DNA from: Persicitalea sp964500445
GTDB lineage: Bacteria > Bacteroidota > Bacteroidia > Cytophagales > Spirosomataceae
Direction: 5' to 3'
Assembly: GCA_964500445.1 (NCBI GenBank)
Contig: CAZCOG010000012.1
Coordinates: 67,085 to 131,084 of the forward strand
DNA length: 64,000 nucleotides
The notes under the pieces were generated by a model that worked only from the letters and a program-made list of their open reading frames with translations, was not told where the DNA came from and did not search any database. The translations under genes and the position numbers were made by a program. Numbering within the stretch: the first letter of the stretch is position 1; every line of letters begins with the position of its first letter. Below, piece after piece: positions 1-8,098 of this stretch.

Positions 1-2
1 CC

Positions 3-350
3 GAGCAGGGCCAAATTGTTCCTGAGAAAATGTTCTCGGGCGGCAGGGCATTTGACCTCCCAACGGGGACCGTGTACTCAGCGAATATTACATCCGACAA
101 GGCAACGGGCATTGGTAGCTGGACCAAGGAGGCTTTTGTGAACCGGTTTCGGGCCTATGCCGACAGCGGCTATGTTCCCCATAAAGTCGGCCCTAACGAA
201 ATGCAGACCATCATGCCCTGGACAATGTACGGCGGCATGAAACCGGAGGACTTGGGGGCCATCTACACCTACCTCATGTCGATCAAGCCGATTAATAATC
301 CGGTACCGCAAAAATTCAAACCCAGAGAGTCAGAAGTGGCTTCGCGTTGA
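3..350 (+). CDS. C-terminal part of a c-type cytochrome (5' end outside window)
   Basis: The reading frame is open from the first bases, so this is the end of a longer gene. The visible 115 residues look like the distal half of a class I cytochrome c domain. There is a TGIGSWT segment, then MPWTMYGGM, which offers candidate axial methionines, and a final helix (DLGAIYTYLMSIKPI) typical of cytochromes near electron-transfer or oxidase modules. The heme-binding CxxCH must lie upstream of the window. An internal ATG at 30 is not a credible start because similarity to the fold continues before it. The protein is presumably exported and periplasmic. The family is fairly clear; the partner is unknown. 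Confidence 0.7.
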   Translation, partial: EQGQIVPEKMFSGGRAFDLPTGTVYSANITSDKATGIGSWTKEAFVNRFRAYADSGYVPHKVGPNEMQTIMPWTMYGGMKPEDLGAIYTYLMSIKPINNPVPQKFKPRESEVASR

Positions 351-451
351 AAACTGTTTTAATTAGGTTTAGCGGGTTTTCTATCAGCATTTTTAGTGGA
401 TCATATCACTTTGGGTTCGATTCCGGCTTACAATATCAGGTATTAAAGAGC

Positions 452-487
452 AAAAAAAAGCGCAGTCGGGCTAAAATCCGACTGCGC
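452..487 (-). terminator. Rho-independent terminator downstream of the DinB-like gene
   Basis: A perfect 10-bp stem (460-469 with 478-487) with an 8-nt loop is followed, in the minus direction, by a run of eight T. It sits 30 nt beyond the stop of the minus-strand DinB-like gene. It may also stop read-through from the plus-strand cytochrome gene that ends at 350. Confidence 0.85.
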
Positions 488-516
488 CATACAAAGCATT
501 TTGGTCCACTGATTGG

Positions 517-1047
517 TTAAAACAGCTTTTCATTAGGCGGCTTGATACCCTTCATTCGAATGTAGATGGTAGCTTGCCCGCGATGATGGGTCTGATGCTC
601 AAAAGCTTTGGCGTACGCCAGGCCTCGCGTCATGTCGCGGCCGAAGAGTTTGATATTGGCATTCATGTCAGCATCCGAAGTACCGAAAAGAGCCGCGATG
701 GCATAGTCATAGCTTTCCATAACTACTTTGATCAAAGCTTCTTTGGAATTGTATTCGTCCATTTTTTCCAGATTCTTACCCTTGTAAGGGTTCTCTTTTC
801 CTGAGGCAGCAGAGGCAAAATTAAAATTCCCCCCAGCCAGGTGAAGCATTTGCTCTTTAAAAGAGCGAATCTCAGGGGTAGGCTTGTAGTCGAGACCGTC
901 GGCAGGCATTGCCTCGAGGTACTCTTTGGTAAATTCCTTGGCTCGCTGCCAGTCAGCTACGAGATCGGCCACCGATTCGCCAGGTTGAAAGCTGCTCAGG
1001 CCAAGTAAGGCTAAGAATAATAGAAGAGGAGTTGATAATTTTTTCAT
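517..1047 (-). CDS. Exported DinB-like four-helix protein
   Basis: The protein has 176 residues. Residues 1-20 form a Sec signal peptide (MKKLSTPLLLFLALLGLSSF). The rest has the DinB/YfiT four-helix pattern: one histidine after the second helix (MLHLAGG, His69) and an HQTHHRGQ motif (His151, His155). These are the three metal ligands of the superfamily. DinB-like proteins are often metal-dependent thiol-transferase-like enzymes, but most lack a known substrate. An exported member is less common than a cytoplasmic one. The gene lies 120 nt downstream of the sulfatase on the same strand and is closed by a strong terminator, so the two may be co-transcribed. Function is not assigned. Confidence 0.85.
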   Translation of the reverse strand: MKKLSTPLLLFLALLGLSSFQPGESVADLVADWQRAKEFTKEYLEAMPADGLDYKPTPEIRSFKEQMLHLAGGNFNFASAASGKENPYKGKNLEKMDEYNSKEALIKVVMESYDYAIAALFGTSDADMNANIKLFGRDMTRGLAYAKAFEHQTHHRGQATIYIRMKGIKPPNEKLF

Positions 1048-1167
1048 ATTAGAAAGGATTGGTTCAGGGACAAGTTAAGCAAGTTTTTCAATTTTTAGAT
1101 CCGGTTATATTCAAAGTACCCTCGAATATTTTACCCAAAGTCGGGACGAAGACGAAAAAAAGTATTT

Positions 1168-2694
1168 TCAAGGCTGCATTGCCGTCAAATCTAGCTGGTC
1201 GTCGTATTTTTTTTGCAGTTTCAACAACTCCGCAAACAGCGCTTTTTTCCTGGCCTGGTACTTCGGCAGATCAGCCAGGTTGTTCATTTCTTCGGGATCT
1301 TTTTTCAAATCAAAAAGCAGAAGTTTATTCGCTTTTGGGTACGCGATCAGCTTAAAATCGTCCTGCCTTACCATTCGCTGAAAATTTATGTAAGCGCCAT
1401 AGATGGCTTCGTAAGACTTGCCCGTTTGGGTACCTTTGGCCAGTGGCAACAGACTTTTAAATTCCACAAAACCGGGTTTTGGAATTCCGGCCAATTCCAG
1501 TGTAGTGGGCATAATATCCTGATAATACACATCCTGCGCCACCGTTTTCCCCGCCGAAACGCCCGGTCCGACCATCAGCAATGGGGTCCGCAAACTATGG
1601 TCGTACATACTCTGCTTGCCCAGCAGGCCGTGCCTACCGACGGCCAGTCCGTGGTCGGCGGCAAAGAAAATGTAGGTATTTCCCAGTAGTCCTCTGGCTT
1701 CCAGATCGTCCATGATCTTACCAATCTGGGCATCGAGGTGACTGATGATGGCGTAATATTCCTGCAAATGCGTTTTGATGGCTAACTCGGTGCGTGGAAA
1801 GGGTGCAAGGGCTTCATCGCGTAGCTTGGGGCCAACGCCGATTTCGTCGTGCAAAGGGTAGTCGGGCTGAAAACTCTCTGGAATTTTGATGCTTTCCAAA
1901 GGGTACATATCGATGTACTTCTGGGGCGATTGCCGTGGATCATGCGCGGCGTTAAAGGCCAGGTATATGAAAAAGGGACGTTTACTTTGGCTTGCCTGCC
2001 GGGCAAAATCCGCCGCGTCGTCGGCAACTACCTCAGTCCAATGTTTGCCGCCTTCCCAAAAGCCGCCTTGGCTACTATCGGTCGGTGACCAGGATTTGTC
2101 ATCCGCCGAAAGGGGACGGTTGTAGCCGTTGGGCATGGCCTCAGCCCAGGTAATTTTGCCCGCTCTTGCCTGAGCGAAAGCAGCCTGGGCTTCGGGACTG
2201 GAATAGGAATCTTTGGGCATTCCTCCCCGGATATGCTCAGTGCGTCCGAATACTTTTGGAGCCGGGGCATCTACGTGCCATTTACCCGACATATAAGTGT
2301 CATAGCCCGCTTTTTCCAGCAGTTTGGGCCAGGTAGTGTTCAGAGCGGCGGTGTCGCCCGCCGACCATTTTTCGCGGTGCTGATTGACGTGCCAGACTGA
2401 CATTCCCGATACCAGCATCGAACGCGAAGCAGTACAGATCGCCCCGTTCCAGCCCCCCATGTTGTAGGCGTGCGTAAAGTTGGTGCCACGCGCGGCCAAG
2501 CGATCCAGATTTGGTGTTTTGACCTGCTCATTACCCATATAGTGCAGAGCGCGATAGGTCAGATCATCGGCAAAAAAGAATACGAAATTGGGCTTGGCAG
2601 GTACTTTCGGGCCGGAGTCGAAGGAAAATAACAGACTGCTCCACACGATCACCCCAACCGCAAGAAATATATTTCTGAATGAAAGTTTGGCCAT
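1168..2694 (-). CDS. Exported sulfatase (formylglycine type)
   Basis: The protein has 508 residues from the ATG at 2694; a TTG two codons upstream is less likely. An N-terminal hydrophobic segment (IFLAVGVIVWSSLLF) is a signal peptide or anchor. FFADDL carries the paired aspartates for calcium, and CTASR (Cys87 from this start) is the C-x-[PA]-x-R site converted to formylglycine. FFAADHGLAVGRHGLLGK is the distal metal/substrate motif. This is a type I sulfatase of the choline-sulfatase/arylsulfatase superfamily, hydrolysing sulfate esters outside the cytoplasm. Similar Bacteroidota enzymes act on algal or host sulfated glycans, but the substrate cannot be read here. Its neighbour on the other side is a sugar-acid catabolic cluster, which makes a sulfated-polysaccharide role plausible. 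A maturase is not in the window. Confidence 0.9.
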   Translation of the reverse strand: MAKLSFRNIFLAVGVIVWSSLLFSFDSGPKVPAKPNFVFFFADDLTYRALHYMGNEQVKTPNLDRLAARGTNFTHAYNMGGWNGAICTASRSMLVSGMSVWHVNQHREKWSAGDTAALNTTWPKLLEKAGYDTYMSGKWHVDAPAPKVFGRTEHIRGGMPKDSYSSPEAQAAFAQARAGKITWAEAMPNGYNRPLSADDKSWSPTDSSQGGFWEGGKHWTEVVADDAADFARQASQSKRPFFIYLAFNAAHDPRQSPQKYIDMYPLESIKIPESFQPDYPLHDEIGVGPKLRDEALAPFPRTELAIKTHLQEYYAIISHLDAQIGKIMDDLEARGLLGNTYIFFAADHGLAVGRHGLLGKQSMYDHSLRTPLLMVGPGVSAGKTVAQDVYYQDIMPTTLELAGIPKPGFVEFKSLLPLAKGTQTGKSYEAIYGAYINFQRMVRQDDFKLIAYPKANKLLLFDLKKDPEEMNNLADLPKYQARKKALFAELLKLQKKYDDQLDLTAMQP

Positions 2695-2877
2695 AAACAA
2701 GTACTGATTTCTTAAGTGATAGACCTTGGTAAGTAATTATTGGTCTTTTTTTACTTGTTTAAGTATGTCTGTTCACACCCAAAGTCAGTGATACCTGCAA
2801 ATTTTAAAGTAGGTTATATTCATGTACTCACGTTCAATAATATAAAGCAAAAGCCCCCTCCACTCTCCCTTAAAAAC

Positions 2878-3213
2878 ATGACCCGCTACTGCCTTGCCCT
2901 TGACTTGAAAGACGATCCCGAACTGATCGAAAAATACAAGCAGCACCACGCTCCCGAAAACCTTTGGCCGGAAATCAACCAGAATATCCGCAAAGCGGGC
3001 GTAGTAGACATGGAGATTTACCTGTTCGGCAACCGGATGTTCATGATTATGGAAGTGGATGACACCTTCTCATTCGAACGCATGGATGAGATTAACCAGG
3101 ACCCTAAATCGGTAGAATGGGAAGAACTTATGTGGGGTTTTCAGCAGGCCGTGCCGGGAACCAAACCGGGTGAGAAATGGGCACTGATGGAGCGGGTGTT
3201 CAAACTACCGTGA
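2878..3213 (+). CDS. L-rhamnose/L-fucose-type mutarotase
   Basis: The 111-residue protein belongs to the RhaM/DUF718 family of small ferredoxin-fold mutarotases. It opens with RYCLALDLKDDPELIEKYK. A QHH motif follows, then NIRKAGVVDMEIYLFGNRMFM, and the end is EKWALMERVFKLP. The frame is open further upstream, but ATG 2878 gives the usual family start. Such enzymes interconvert alpha and beta anomers of L-rhamnose, L-fucose or related sugars. Position ahead of uxaB/uxaA, a lactonase and a Zn-dehydrogenase suggests it prepares the beta-pyranose of a 6-deoxy or L-galacto sugar for oxidation. It is about 170 nt from uxaB, which has its own candidate promoter. Confidence 0.85.
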   Translation: MTRYCLALDLKDDPELIEKYKQHHAPENLWPEINQNIRKAGVVDMEIYLFGNRMFMIMEVDDTFSFERMDEINQDPKSVEWEELMWGFQQAVPGTKPGEKWALMERVFKLP

Positions 3214-3295
3214 TTTGAGCGGGATCGTATGTAGAACGGAGCAATCTGCCGGTTCTATCATCTCAAAAAATGCAAACCGCCATTTGCCACTTATT

Positions 3296-3322
3296 TTTGT
3301 GATATCATTTTAAATAGCTTTG
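3296..3322 (+). promoter_or_regulatory. Candidate Bacteroidota promoter for uxaB
   Basis: TTTG (3296-3299) and a perfect TAGCTTTG (3315-3322) match the -33 and -7 consensus. The 15-nt spacing is somewhat short. It lies about 60 nt before the uxaB start. Confidence 0.45.
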
Positions 3323-3382
3323 TCGGGGAAAGGTACCGGGATTAGCAGTCCATAAGAAGGAAACAACTACACAAACCATCGA

Positions 3383-4870
3383 ATGAACTCATTAAATAAA
3401 CAAAACGCACCAAATCAGGAGGTTTTTAGCTATCCCGAAAAAGCCCTGTTTTTCGGAACGGGCGTACTGCTACGGGGACTACCACTGTACTTTATAGACA
3501 AGGCCAACAAGCAGGGTGTCTTCAAAGGACGCGTAGTCGTAGTCAAATCTACCTCACGAGGCGACATTTCTGCTTATAGTGACCAGGATGGCTGCTTTAC
3601 GACCGTCGTACGGGGTATCGCGAATGGAAAAGAAGTAGAAGAAAACATCATAAACTGCGCCATCAGCCGGGTACTTACCGCCTCCGACGAGTGGGACGAA
3701 ATCCTGACCGTCGCCCAGAGCCCAGATCTGACGGTAGTGGTTTCCAACACTACCGAAGTTGGTATTACCTACGAGGAAGAATCTATTTTTGGAAACCCTC
3801 CTTCTTCGTTTCCGGCGAAGTTGCTCGCGATTTTGCACAAGCGCTACGAGGCCTTCGGCGGTGATACCCAGAAGGGTTTGATCGTGGTGCCGACCGAGTT
3901 AATATCTGAAAACGGCAAGATGTTGCATGGCATCGTCAACCAACTGGCGGCCTACAATCGGCTGGACGTGGCCTTCGTAAGTTGGCTCAACGAAGCCAAC
4001 CGATTCTGCAACTCGCTAGTAGATCGCATCGTACCTGGTGAGATAACGGGCGATTTGAAGACAGAATTGGAAGCTGAGTTCGGCTACCGCGACGACCTGA
4101 TGCTCATGGCCGAGCCCTACCGCCTGTGGGCCATTGAGGGCGACGGTAGTATCAAGTCGAAGCTATCCTTTCACGAAGTGGATGCGGGTGTCAAGATCGA
4201 ATCGTCCATTGAGAAGTACAAGGAATTGAAGCTGAGACTCCTCAACGCACCGCATACTTTCTGTACCGGTCTGGCCCACCTGGCTGGCTTCGTGACGGTT
4301 AAAGAAGCGATGAGCGACGAGGCATTTCTGGAATTCATTCGCGGGTTGATGTTTGATGAGATTGCCAAGAGCCTCGATCCGAATATTGACGCCTCTGAAA
4401 TCGATGCCTTTGCCGAAGCAGTGATCGACCGATTCAGCAACACGCATTTAGACCATAAGTGGTTATCGATCAGTCTGAACTACACTTCCAAAATTAAGAT
4501 GCGTTGCGTCAAACTGATCGAAAGCTGGTACGCCAAGTCGCCCACCGAACGATCGCATATGGCTTTTGGCTTCGCCAGTTATTTACGGTTTATGAAAGTG
4601 GTACGCGCAGAAAACGGCAAGTACTATGGTCACGCCAACGGCCAGGATTATGTTTTGAACGACCCCGAAGCGGAACAATTAATGACGTTTTGGAATTCGA
4701 CTGATGATGTGCCAACTTTGGTTGGCAATATCCTGCAAGCCGAAGAATTGTGGGAAACGGACCTGAGCAAACTCGAAGGCTTTCAGGACGACGTAACCGC
4801 ATTTTTGAACGATATTATGGAAAGTCCGCAATTCGGACTGGATTTGTTTAATCAGACTGTTCGTGAATAA
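3383..4870 (+). CDS. uxaB: Tagaturonate reductase (altronate oxidoreductase)
   Basis: The 495-residue protein belongs to the long-chain mannitol dehydrogenase/UxaB family. It has an N-terminal nucleotide-binding segment (FGTGVLLRGL, residues 24-33, and VVVVKSTSRGD). FCNSLVDRIVPG follows at 208-219, and the catalytic signature KLRLLNAPH at 283-291 supplies the Lys, Asn and His. It interconverts D-tagaturonate and D-altronate with NAD(H) in the cytoplasm. Its end overlaps the GTG start of uxaA by 8 nt, so translation is probably coupled. In classic hexuronate use tagaturonate comes from UxaC, which is absent here. The adjoining lactonase and Zn-dehydrogenase could instead supply tagaturonate from L-galactonate. 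Confidence 0.93.
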   Translation: MNSLNKQNAPNQEVFSYPEKALFFGTGVLLRGLPLYFIDKANKQGVFKGRVVVVKSTSRGDISAYSDQDGCFTTVVRGIANGKEVEENIINCAISRVLTASDEWDEILTVAQSPDLTVVVSNTTEVGITYEEESIFGNPPSSFPAKLLAILHKRYEAFGGDTQKGLIVVPTELISENGKMLHGIVNQLAAYNRLDVAFVSWLNEANRFCNSLVDRIVPGEITGDLKTELEAEFGYRDDLMLMAEPYRLWAIEGDGSIKSKLSFHEVDAGVKIESSIEKYKELKLRLLNAPHTFCTGLAHLAGFVTVKEAMSDEAFLEFIRGLMFDEIAKSLDPNIDASEIDAFAEAVIDRFSNTHLDHKWLSISLNYTSKIKMRCVKLIESWYAKSPTERSHMAFGFASYLRFMKVVRAENGKYYGHANGQDYVLNDPEAEQLMTFWNSTDDVPTLVGNILQAEELWETDLSKLEGFQDDVTAFLNDIMESPQFGLDLFNQTVRE

Positions 4871-6509
4871 AATATTAAAAGTACATCCTTCAGACAACGT
4901 CATCGTCGCCCTCACCGACCTGAAAAAAGGCGAAGAACTGGCGCTTGATGGTGAATCCTATACGCTGACCGAGGACATTGCAGCCAAACATAAATTTGCC
5001 GCCCGTGACTTCGCACCAGGCGACGAAGTACATATGTACGGAGTGCTCGTCGGTAAGGCGCAAAACGAAATCCGGCGTGGTAGTTGGCTGAATGTATTCA
5101 ACACCAAACACGCCGCCAACCCGCTGACGGTACGCGAGAGTACTTACCAATGGCTGGCTCCTGATGTATCAAAGTACGAGAAGGCCACTTTCAAAGGCTT
5201 CCATCGTAGCGATGGGAGCGTCGGTACGGCAAACTACTGGCTGGTGGTGCCGCTGGTATTTTGCGAAAATCACAATGTGGATACGCTGAAAAAAGCGCTT
5301 ATCAAAGCGCTGGGCTACGAAACTACCACGCCTTACCAGGACAAAGCGGAGAAGATTCTGGCGATGATCCAGGCCGGACAAGGGAGTGAGATTCTTCAAA
5401 CGGAACTACCTTCCACTCCCAAGAAAAAAGCCGTTTCCGCTGTTTTCCCGAACGTCGACGGTATCAAATTCATTACCCACCAGTCAGGATGCGGCGGAAC
5501 GCGGCAGGATGCGCAGGCGCTGTGCGGTTTGCTGGCGGGCTACATCACGCATCCCAATGTAGCCGGAGCGACGGTACTTAGCCTGGGCTGCCAGAACGCC
5601 GAAGAAAGTATCCTGACCCAGGAAATTCAGAAGCGTGTACCTGGTTTCGACCGTCCTGTACATATCCTGAACCATCAGACACTCGGCGGCAAAGACGACA
5701 TCATCGATCTGGCTCTGAAACAGACCTTGCTGGGTTTGAAAGAAGCGAATGAACTGGAACGGGCTGATGCACCACTGTCCAAACTTTGCGTAGGTCTGGA
5801 ATGCGGCGGTTCGGATGGATTTTCGGGTATTTCGGCCAACCCAACTTTGGGGTACTTTTCCGATATGCTGGTGGCGTTGCAGGGAAAAGTAATGCTGGCC
5901 GAATTTCCTGAACTCTGTGGCGTAGAGCAAAACCTCGCCGACCGCTGCGTGGACCGGCCCACCGCCGAGCGGTTCGCTCACCTCATGGGTACGTACAGCC
6001 AGCGCGCCACGGCAGCGGGTTCGGGCTTCGACATGAACCCTTCTCCCGGCAACATCAAGGACGGTCTGATCACCGATGCCATCAAGTCGGCCGGAGCGGC
6101 GAAAAAGGGCGGCTCCTCGCCCGTTGTAGATGTGCTGGACTATCCCGAAAAAGCTACCAAACCCGGCCTGACGCTTCTCTGCACGCCCGGCAACGACGTG
6201 GAGTCCACCACCGCCGAAGTTGGCTCGGGGGCGACCGTTGTGCTGTTTACTACCGGCTTGGGTACCCCCACGGGGAATCCCATTGCGCCCGTTGTGAAGG
6301 TAGCCAGCAACAGCAAGCTATTCAACAAGATGAACGACATCATGGATTTCAACACGGGGGGTATCATCGAAGGCAGCGAAAGTATCCCCGCCGCCGCCGA
6401 GCGTCTCATGGATTTCGTAATCTCCGTGGCCAGCGGCGAAACCACCGTAAAAGCGGTACTTAATAATCAGGATGACTTTATTCCCTGGAAGCGTGGTGTG
6501 TCGTTGTAG
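4863..6509 (+). CDS. uxaA: Altronate dehydratase
   Basis: The 548-residue protein starts at a GTG that overlaps the end of uxaB. Residues 1-70 form the SAF domain. The C-terminal catalytic region has GCGGTRQD (209-216), LGCQNAE, and ECGGSDGFSG (313-322). These Cys/Gly-rich motifs are typical of the UxaA/GarD metal-dependent dehydratases. It removes water from D-altronate to give 2-keto-3-deoxy-D-gluconate. Length matches two-domain UxaA proteins. GarD-like substrates cannot be excluded from sequence, but pairing with uxaB strongly favours altronate. KDG kinase and aldolase are not in the window. Confidence 0.93.
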   Translation: MNKILKVHPSDNVIVALTDLKKGEELALDGESYTLTEDIAAKHKFAARDFAPGDEVHMYGVLVGKAQNEIRRGSWLNVFNTKHAANPLTVRESTYQWLAPDVSKYEKATFKGFHRSDGSVGTANYWLVVPLVFCENHNVDTLKKALIKALGYETTTPYQDKAEKILAMIQAGQGSEILQTELPSTPKKKAVSAVFPNVDGIKFITHQSGCGGTRQDAQALCGLLAGYITHPNVAGATVLSLGCQNAEESILTQEIQKRVPGFDRPVHILNHQTLGGKDDIIDLALKQTLLGLKEANELERADAPLSKLCVGLECGGSDGFSGISANPTLGYFSDMLVALQGKVMLAEFPELCGVEQNLADRCVDRPTAERFAHLMGTYSQRATAAGSGFDMNPSPGNIKDGLITDAIKSAGAAKKGGSSPVVDVLDYPEKATKPGLTLLCTPGNDVESTTAEVGSGATVVLFTTGLGTPTGNPIAPVVKVASNSKLFNKMNDIMDFNTGGIIEGSESIPAAAERLMDFVISVASGETTVKAVLNNQDDFIPWKRGVSL

Positions 6510-6532
6510 ATGCTTGATTTTCGTTATATTTG
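6504..6532 (+). promoter_or_regulatory. Promoter of the Uma2-family gene
   Basis: TTG (6504-6506) overlaps the uxaA stop codon. After 18 nt comes a perfect TATATTTG (6525-6532), 19 nt before the Uma2 ATG. This indicates independent transcription rather than simple membership of the uxaBA operon. Confidence 0.6.
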
Positions 6533-6551
6533 AAAAAACAGCTTCAGGATC

Positions 6552-7043
6552 ATGGCAGAAATCGTAGAAACCGTCGAAGAGCGGGAAATTTCGCAGTACG
6601 AACTAGAAAGGGGAAAGCCTATGCCCAGACTCATACATGGTGCCATTCAAGCAAATTTGATCGTGCAATTGGCTGTCAAATACCCCGATCAATTTCGGAT
6701 TGCCAGCGAGGTTACGCTTGACACAAAGCCTGATGGCAGCACGCCCGACTTAGTTCTTTATCCCGCGATGCCGCTCGATTTCAAAAACGATCCCGCCCGT
6801 CGCCTCGACCCACCTTTGTTGGCAGTCGAGATTCAGTCTCCGTCGCAGAGTTCGGCGGATATGGTGGCCAAATTGGAGCCGTATTTTTACTTTGGCGTGA
6901 AATCCTGTTGGATCGTCCTTCCCGATTTCCGCGCTATCTTCGTCTACCACGACCCCTTCAATTATTCTTTCTTCCACGACCGCGAAGTACTTAAAGATAC
7001 CAATCTGGATATTGAGATAAATCTTTCGGAGGTATTCAAATGA
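6552..7043 (+). CDS. Uma2-family (DUF820) putative restriction-endonuclease-fold protein
   Basis: The 163-residue protein has the Uma2 layout: a helical N-terminus, an HGAIQANL helix, TPDLVLYP with the first acidic residue (Asp66), then LLAVEIQSPSQS with Glu93, and a C-terminal strand-rich region. This is a PD-(D/E)xK-like core. Uma2 proteins are abundant in cyanobacteria and found in Cytophagales. Their biological role is not established, although many are annotated as endonucleases. The gene sits between two parts of a sugar-catabolism cluster. It has its own promoter and a 22-bp hairpin directly downstream, which suggests an inserted cassette. Confidence 0.85.
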   Translation: MAEIVETVEEREISQYELERGKPMPRLIHGAIQANLIVQLAVKYPDQFRIASEVTLDTKPDGSTPDLVLYPAMPLDFKNDPARRLDPPLLAVEIQSPSQSSADMVAKLEPYFYFGVKSCWIVLPDFRAIFVYHDPFNYSFFHDREVLKDTNLDIEINLSEVFK

Positions 7044-7109
7044 CGATTTTTTGAATCATTTTTCAGTAACGAAACCTCTTCCATTCTCAGTCTTGCTTCC
7101 GCTATGTAG

Positions 7110-7160
7110 TTTTATCCCAAGTGCTATAATGTCAAAGTCATTATAGCACTTGGGATAAAA
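7110..7160. terminator. Perfect 22-bp inverted repeat, probable bidirectional terminator
   Basis: Arms 7110-7131 and 7139-7160 are perfectly complementary around a 7-nt loop. The outer ends are TTTT and AAAA, so a U-tract forms in either direction. The stem is unusually long for an intrinsic terminator. It separates the Uma2 gene from the lactonase gene. Confidence 0.75.
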
Positions 7161-7242
7161 AGGTAATTTATCCGGCACAGTAAATGATTCATTGGGGTCT
7201 CTTTTGTTGGATAAGTACTTTACCAATAATCTGAAATTCCCT

Positions 7243-8070
7243 GTGAAAATCGACGCCCATCAGCACTTCTGGTACTTCGACCCTGTTCGCGACGCCTGGA
7301 TCGATGACCAAATGAAGGTCATTCGGCGTGATTTCCTGCCCGAAGATTTAAAACCTGTTCTAGCCCAAAACAATATCGACGGCTGTGTTGCCGTGCAAGC
7401 TGCGCAGGACGACGCCGAGACGGAGTTCCTGCTCAAACTGGCCAAAGAAAATGATTTCATAAAAGGCGTCGTGGGCTGGGTCGATTTGCAAGCCGATGAT
7501 TTGAGTGCAAAGTTGGAAAAGTACCAGGGACGCCAGCTATTGAAAGGATTCCGGCACGTGTTGCAAGGAGAATCAGAAGATTTCATGCTGCGGCCGACCT
7601 TCGTGCGTGGCGTTAAACTACTGCATCAGCACGGCTACACCTACGACATTCTGATCTTCCCCCATCAGCTTCCGAACGCCATCAAGCTCGTAGCGCAATG
7701 TCCCGAACAGCGCTTTGTTCTTGACCATTTGGCCAAGCCCTACATCAAAGCCGGGAATATAGCCGATTGGAAAAAAGACCTGAACGCTCTGGCTGCGCAC
7801 GACAACGTCCTTTGCAAAATATCGGGTATGATCACAGAAGCCGACTACCAAAACTGGACCTACGAGCAACTCCTTCCCTACCTTGATGTCGCCTTCCAAG
7901 CCTTTGGCACAGACCGCCTGATGTTCGGCTCCGATTGGCCCGTCTGCCTGGTGGCGGGAAACTACCCGGCGGTGAAGGGCATCGTAGAAAAATATACGCT
8001 GAATTTTTCCGAAGAAGAAAAAGTAAAGATCTTCGGCCTGAACGCCAGCAGATTCTATAATTTATTTTAA
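7243..8070 (+). CDS. Sugar lactonase of the amidohydrolase family (L-fucono/L-galactono-1,5-lactonase type)
   Basis: From the GTG at 7243 the protein has 275 residues and begins with the family's usual start, MKIDAHQHFWYFDP (HxH at 6-8). An upstream TTG at 7192 would add 17 residues without similarity. Other motifs are GFRHVLQGE, LDHLAKP and LMFGSDWPVC, the metal and base residues of the COG3618 group. Members hydrolyse sugar 1,5-lactones such as L-fucono-1,5-lactone, L-rhamnonolactone and L-galactono-1,5-lactone. The gene is followed after 28 nt by a Zn-dehydrogenase. Taken with uxaBA this favours L-galactono-lactone. The substrate is inference; the family is clear. Confidence 0.85.
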   Translation: MKIDAHQHFWYFDPVRDAWIDDQMKVIRRDFLPEDLKPVLAQNNIDGCVAVQAAQDDAETEFLLKLAKENDFIKGVVGWVDLQADDLSAKLEKYQGRQLLKGFRHVLQGESEDFMLRPTFVRGVKLLHQHGYTYDILIFPHQLPNAIKLVAQCPEQRFVLDHLAKPYIKAGNIADWKKDLNALAAHDNVLCKISGMITEADYQNWTYEQLLPYLDVAFQAFGTDRLMFGSDWPVCLVAGNYPAVKGIVEKYTLNFSEEEKVKIFGLNASRFYNLF

Positions 8071-8098
8071 GTCCACCTCATCTTTCAATCCATTACCT

